Shown piece after piece: positions 14,464 to 17,570 of a stretch of 17,570 bases of DNA. Under the pieces are notes generated by a model. The model did not search any database. It had not been told where the DNA came from and was given only the letters and a program-made list of their open reading frames with translations. The translations under genes were made by a program, and so were the position numbers. Every line of letters begins with the position of its first letter. Position 1 is the first letter of the stretch. Origin of the DNA: Rhizobium sp. Q54 (GTDB taxonomy: Bacteria > Pseudomonadota > Alphaproteobacteria > Rhizobiales > Beijerinckiaceae); the NCBI GenBank assembly GCA_945903655.1, contig CAMDOY010000034.1:1-17570 (forward strand). Reading direction: 5' to 3'.

Positions 14464-16857
14464 TTGTCCAGAAAAGCCCTCCCCCCCAAAGCCAAGCCCG
14501 GCGCAGCGCCCAGGCCTCTTCCCACCCGTGACGAGGTCCTCGCCTTCATCGCCCGGGAACGGGCTGCTGCGAAGGCGACCGCTGGCGCCATTCCCGCCAA
14601 GATCGGCACGCGCGAGATCGCCCGGGCCTTCGGCATCACCGGCTCAGACCGCATCGGCCTAAAGCAGATCCTCAAAGAACTGGAGTCCGAAGGCGAGATC
14701 GAGCGTCGGGGCCGCACCCTGCAAAAGAGGGGCGCCCTGCCCGATGTGGTGCTCGCGGATGTCTCGACCCGCGACCGGGATGGCGACCTCATCGCCGAGC
14801 CCGTGGAGTGGGACGTGGTGGAATATGGCCCCGCCCCGCGCATTCTCGTGCGCGTCTCCCGCAAGCCACGCCCGGGCGAGCCCGTGCCCGGCCTGAATGA
14901 TCGGGCGCTTTTGCGCGTGGAGCCCGTGCGCAACCCCGAGCGCGGCGAGCCGCCCTATGTGGGCCGGGTCATCAAGCTCGTCTCCAAGGCGCGGATGCAG
15001 GTGCTGGGCGTGTTCCGCGCCCTGCCCGATGGCGGCGGGCGGCTGATCCCCATCACCAAAAAGGGCCAGCCCAGCGAACTCGACATTCCCAAGGGCTTTG
15101 AAGGCGACGCCATCGATGGCGATCTCGTCTCCGTCGACCTGCAGCGCGACAAGCGCTTCGGCCTGCCCCAGGCCAAGGTGCGGGAGAAACTGGGCTCGGT
15201 GAAGAGCGAGAAGGCCATCAGCCTCATCGCCATCCACACCCATAACATCCCCAACGAATTCCGCACAGACACCATCGCGGAAGCCGAAAGCGCCCGCGAG
15301 GCGACCATGGATCTGCGCGAGGACTGGCGCGATCTGCCCCTCGTCACCATCGACCCCGCTGACGCCAAGGATCACGACGACGCGATCCATGCGGAGCCTG
15401 ATACGGACCCGGATAACGAAGGCGGCTTCGTGCTCACCGTCGCCATCGCCGATGTCGCGGCCTATGTGCGCCCCCATCGCCCGCTCGACCGGGAGGCGCT
15501 GGATCGAGGCAACTCCGTCTATTTCCCCGACCGCGTCGTGCCCATGCTGCCCGAGCGCATCTCGAACGACCTGTGCTCGCTGAAACCCCTCGTGGACAGG
15601 CCCGCACTGGCGGTGCGCATGATCATCGGCAAGGAGGGGCGCAAGCGCAGCCACACCTTCCACCGCATCATGATGCGCTCGGCGGCCAAGCTCGCCTATC
15701 CGCAGGCGCAGGCGGCGATTGATGGTCATGTGGATGACATAACCGCCCCCATCGTCGAGACCGTGCTGCGTCCCCTCTGGACCGCCTATGAGGCCCTGAA
15801 GATCGAGCGCGCCCAGCGCTCGCCGCTCGATCTTGATCTGCCCGAACGCAAGATCCTGCTGAACCCTGATGGCTCCGTGGACCGGGTGATCGTGCCCGCG
15901 CGCCTCGACGCCCACAAGCTGATCGAGGAGTTCATGATCCTCGCCAATGTGGCGGCGGCGGAGACGCTGGAGCAGAAGCAGCAGCAGTTGATCTACCGCG
16001 CCCATGACGAGCCGAGCCAGGAGAAGATCAACGCGCTGGCGGAGTTCCTCTCCACCATCGGCATCAAGATCGCCAAGGGCGAGGTGATGCGCCCGCACCA
16101 TTTCAACCGCATCCTCGACCGGGTGCGCGACACCGAGCACATGCATGTGGTCAACGAGATCGTGCTGCGCTCGCAGGCGCAGGCGGAATATACGTCCGAG
16201 AATTACGGCCACTTCGGCCTGCATCTGAAACGCTACGCCCATTTCACCTCGCCCATTCGCCGCTATGCGGATCTGATCGTCCATCGCGCCCTCATCCGCG
16301 CGCTGGGCCTTGGCCCCGATGGCCTGCCGGACATGACGCCCGATGAACTGGCTGAAATCGCCGAGCGCATCTCGCTGGCCGAGCGCCGCGCCATGGCGGC
16401 GGAGCGCGAGACCGTGGACCGGCTCATCGCCACCCATCTGGCCGACCAGGTCGGCGCGACCTTTCAGGCGCGCATTGGCGGCGTGACCAAGGTGGGCCTC
16501 TTCGTGAAACTGTCAGAGACCGGCGCCGATGGCTTCATCCCCGCCGCGACCCTGGGCGCCGATTACTTCCGCTATGACGAGACCCTGCATGCGCTCATCG
16601 GCAACCGCACCGGCGAGATGCACCGGTTAGGCGATATCGTCGAAGTCCGACTTGTGGAGGTCTCCCCCTTCGCGGGCGCCATGCGCTTCGAGCTGCTCAC
16701 CGAGGGCCGCAACCGGCGGGCGGCGGGAGATGCGGGGCTGAAATCTCGAAAAACGAAACACCGCGACACCAAGGCGCACGAAAACGGGCCGGGGCGTGCT
16801 AAGAAGCCTTCGTTCCCCCCGCGTGGGGGCGCGAAAGCGAAACGGAAACGTACATGA
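14464..16857 (+). CDS. rnr: ribonuclease R
   Basis: RNase R is a processive 3'-5' exoribonuclease that degrades structured RNA. The 797-residue protein has an N-terminal winged-helix-like part (TREIARAFGITGSDRIGLKQILKELESEGEIERRG, about 49-83), cold-shock-type domains to about 270 and the RNB catalytic domain from about 285. Its metal-binding aspartates are Asp297, 303, 305 and 306 (DPADAKDHDDA), the spacing found in RNase II. An S1 domain (about 663-745) and a Lys/Arg-rich tail follow. The start is a TTG at 14464. Reading back in frame to the stop at 14410 there is no ATG or GTG, so TTG is the only reasonable choice. It follows topA by 86 bases and overlaps the next gene by 4 bases. Confidence 0.96.
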   Translation: MSRKALPPKAKPGAAPRPLPTRDEVLAFIARERAAAKATAGAIPAKIGTREIARAFGITGSDRIGLKQILKELESEGEIERRGRTLQKRGALPDVVLADVSTRDRDGDLIAEPVEWDVVEYGPAPRILVRVSRKPRPGEPVPGLNDRALLRVEPVRNPERGEPPYVGRVIKLVSKARMQVLGVFRALPDGGGRLIPITKKGQPSELDIPKGFEGDAIDGDLVSVDLQRDKRFGLPQAKVREKLGSVKSEKAISLIAIHTHNIPNEFRTDTIAEAESAREATMDLREDWRDLPLVTIDPADAKDHDDAIHAEPDTDPDNEGGFVLTVAIADVAAYVRPHRPLDREALDRGNSVYFPDRVVPMLPERISNDLCSLKPLVDRPALAVRMIIGKEGRKRSHTFHRIMMRSAAKLAYPQAQAAIDGHVDDITAPIVETVLRPLWTAYEALKIERAQRSPLDLDLPERKILLNPDGSVDRVIVPARLDAHKLIEEFMILANVAAAETLEQKQQQLIYRAHDEPSQEKINALAEFLSTIGIKIAKGEVMRPHHFNRILDRVRDTEHMHVVNEIVLRSQAQAEYTSENYGHFGLHLKRYAHFTSPIRRYADLIVHRALIRALGLGPDGLPDMTPDELAEIAERISLAERRAMAAERETVDRLIATHLADQVGATFQARIGGVTKVGLFVKLSETGADGFIPAATLGADYFRYDETLHALIGNRTGEMHRLGDIVEVRLVEVSPFAGAMRFELLTEGRNRRAAGDAGLKSRKTKHRDTKAHENGPGRAKKPSFPPRGGAKAKRKRT

Positions 16858-17291
16858 CGACCCAATCGCAGATGGATTCCCCCCGGGACAAGTGGCAGGC
16901 GGTCAAGCGCGGCTACATGGGCAAATGCCCGCACTGCGGCGAAGGCAAGATGTTCCGCGCCTTTTTGAAGGTGGCGGAGGCCTGCCCCTCCTGCGGTGAG
17001 GAACTGCACCATCAGCGCGCCGACGACGCCCCGCCCTACATGACCATTTTCGTGGTGGGCCATATCATTGGCGCGGGCATGCTCTGGGTGGAGCATCAGA
17101 ACGACGCGCTGCCGATCTGGATCCACGCCACCATCTGGCCCATTCTGACAGTGGTGCTTTCCTTTTACTTCCTGCCGCGCATCAAGGGCGGGCTGATCGG
17201 CCTGCAATGGGCGCTGCGCATGCATGGCTTTGGCGCGCAGGCGACCAGCACTGAGGCCACTCTCCCCGCCCCGGCCGCAAGCCCGACCTGA
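16854..17291 (+). CDS. DUF983 zinc-ribbon membrane protein
   Basis: This 145-residue protein fits the DUF983 family, whose function is not established. The N-terminal half has a zinc ribbon from two CxxC pairs: Cys25/Cys28 in GKCPHCGEGKMF and Cys44/Cys47 in EACPSCGEEL. Two hydrophobic segments follow (about 62-80 and 88-108), so it should sit in the inner membrane with the ribbon in the cytoplasm. The C terminus is a short Ala/Pro-rich tail. The ATG overlaps the rnr stop (ATGA at 16854-16857), which indicates translational coupling. The NUDIX gene starts 10 bases after its stop. This rnr-DUF983-NUDIX order is common in Hyphomicrobiales, as far as I know. Confidence 0.88.
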   Translation: MTTQSQMDSPRDKWQAVKRGYMGKCPHCGEGKMFRAFLKVAEACPSCGEELHHQRADDAPPYMTIFVVGHIIGAGMLWVEHQNDALPIWIHATIWPILTVVLSFYFLPRIKGGLIGLQWALRMHGFGAQATSTEATLPAPAASPT

Positions 17292-17301
17292 ACGGACGGC
17301 C

Positions 17302-17570
17302 ATGAGCGATTCGCCCCAACCTGAAGAGGATCTTGCGGATGTCCTGACGCGGGAGCTATGGGCGCGGATCAGGAGCCTGGCGCCCACCAAGGTGCGCCCG
17401 CGCAGGGCCGCCACGCTGATTCTCCTCGACCGCAGCGGGCCTCAGGTGCGCCTACTCATGGGCAAGCGCCACGCGAACCACGCCTTCATGCCCGGGGTTT
17501 TCGTCTTCCCCGGCGGGGGCGTGGAGCCCGGCGACCGCCAGATGTCCATCGCAGGCGCGCTGGATCCGGT
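17302..17570 (+). CDS. NUDIX hydrolase (5' part; runs off the window)
   Basis: Only the first 89 codons are present. The reading begins MSDSPQPEEDLADVL and continues through RRAATLILLD, LLMGKRH and FMPGVFVFPGGGVEPGD. The last is the typical opening of a NUDIX substrate-binding strand and loop. The NUDIX box itself would lie beyond the window edge, so catalytic residues cannot be checked. Family members of this type hydrolyse nucleoside-diphosphate-linked compounds, but the substrate here is unknown. The ATG at 17302 has GGACGG just upstream and sits 10 bases after the DUF983 gene, in the same operon. Confidence 0.8.
   Translation, partial: MSDSPQPEEDLADVLTRELWARIRSLAPTKVRPRRAATLILLDRSGPQVRLLMGKRHANHAFMPGVFVFPGGGVEPGDRQMSIAGALDP

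Noticed and set aside
14659..16437. 592-codon minus-strand open frame opposite rnr
   Set aside because: Antisense reading of a well-defined gene, with no domain signature.
1..17570. Search for insertion sequences, CRISPR repeats, toxin-antitoxin pairs, phage genes and tRNA genes
   Set aside because: No transposase-like protein, regularly spaced repeats, paired small genes or cloverleaf-like sequence was seen by reading; a tRNAscan-SE and ISfinder run would settle it.

Overview
The window looks like a stretch of chromosome from an alphaproteobacterium, most likely of the order Hyphomicrobiales (Rhizobiales). Base composition is GC-rich (roughly two-thirds by eye, with GC-rich third codon positions). 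The gatCAB cluster, ruvX divergent from gatC, a pyrB / inactive-looking pyrC / plsY / dprA run, and a topA / rnr / DUF983 / NUDIX run are all familiar in that group. This placement is inference from gene order and protein style, not from a database search. No tRNA, rRNA, CRISPR array, transposase, integrase or phage gene was found.

Layout. 1-269: non-coding, with a hairpin just past the end of gatB. 270-3692 (minus): gatC, gatA, gatB, the three subunits of the tRNA-dependent amidotransferase, probably one operon read from a promoter at about 3751-3780. 3825-4310 (plus): ruvX, divergent from gatC. 4311-4785: an intergenic island that is very AT-rich (about 22% GC by hand count over 4381-4680), with no convincing gene. 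4786-5052 (plus): a small 88-residue protein of unknown function. 5057-11025 (minus): a CLC-family chloride channel/transporter with a C-terminal CBS pair, then pyrB, a dihydroorotase-like gene lacking catalytic residues, plsY and dprA. The last two overlap by ATGA. 11026-11425: a 400-base divergent intergenic region with a perfect 13-base inverted repeat. 11426-17570 (plus): topA, rnr (TTG start), a DUF983 zinc-ribbon membrane protein overlapping rnr by ATGA, and the 5' end of a NUDIX hydrolase that runs off the window.

How the genes fit together. The content is housekeeping: Gln/Asn-tRNA formation (gatCAB), 16S rRNA maturation (ruvX), pyrimidine synthesis (pyrB with its probable structural partner), phospholipid acylation (plsY), ssDNA handling during uptake and recombination (dprA), supercoiling control (topA) and structured-RNA decay (rnr). 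I see no evidence of a complete, previously undescribed system. The items most worth a second look are the AT-rich island with its small downstream gene, the residue losses in the dihydroorotase-like protein, the unusual filter and gate residues of the CLC protein, and the long palindrome between the CLC gene and topA.
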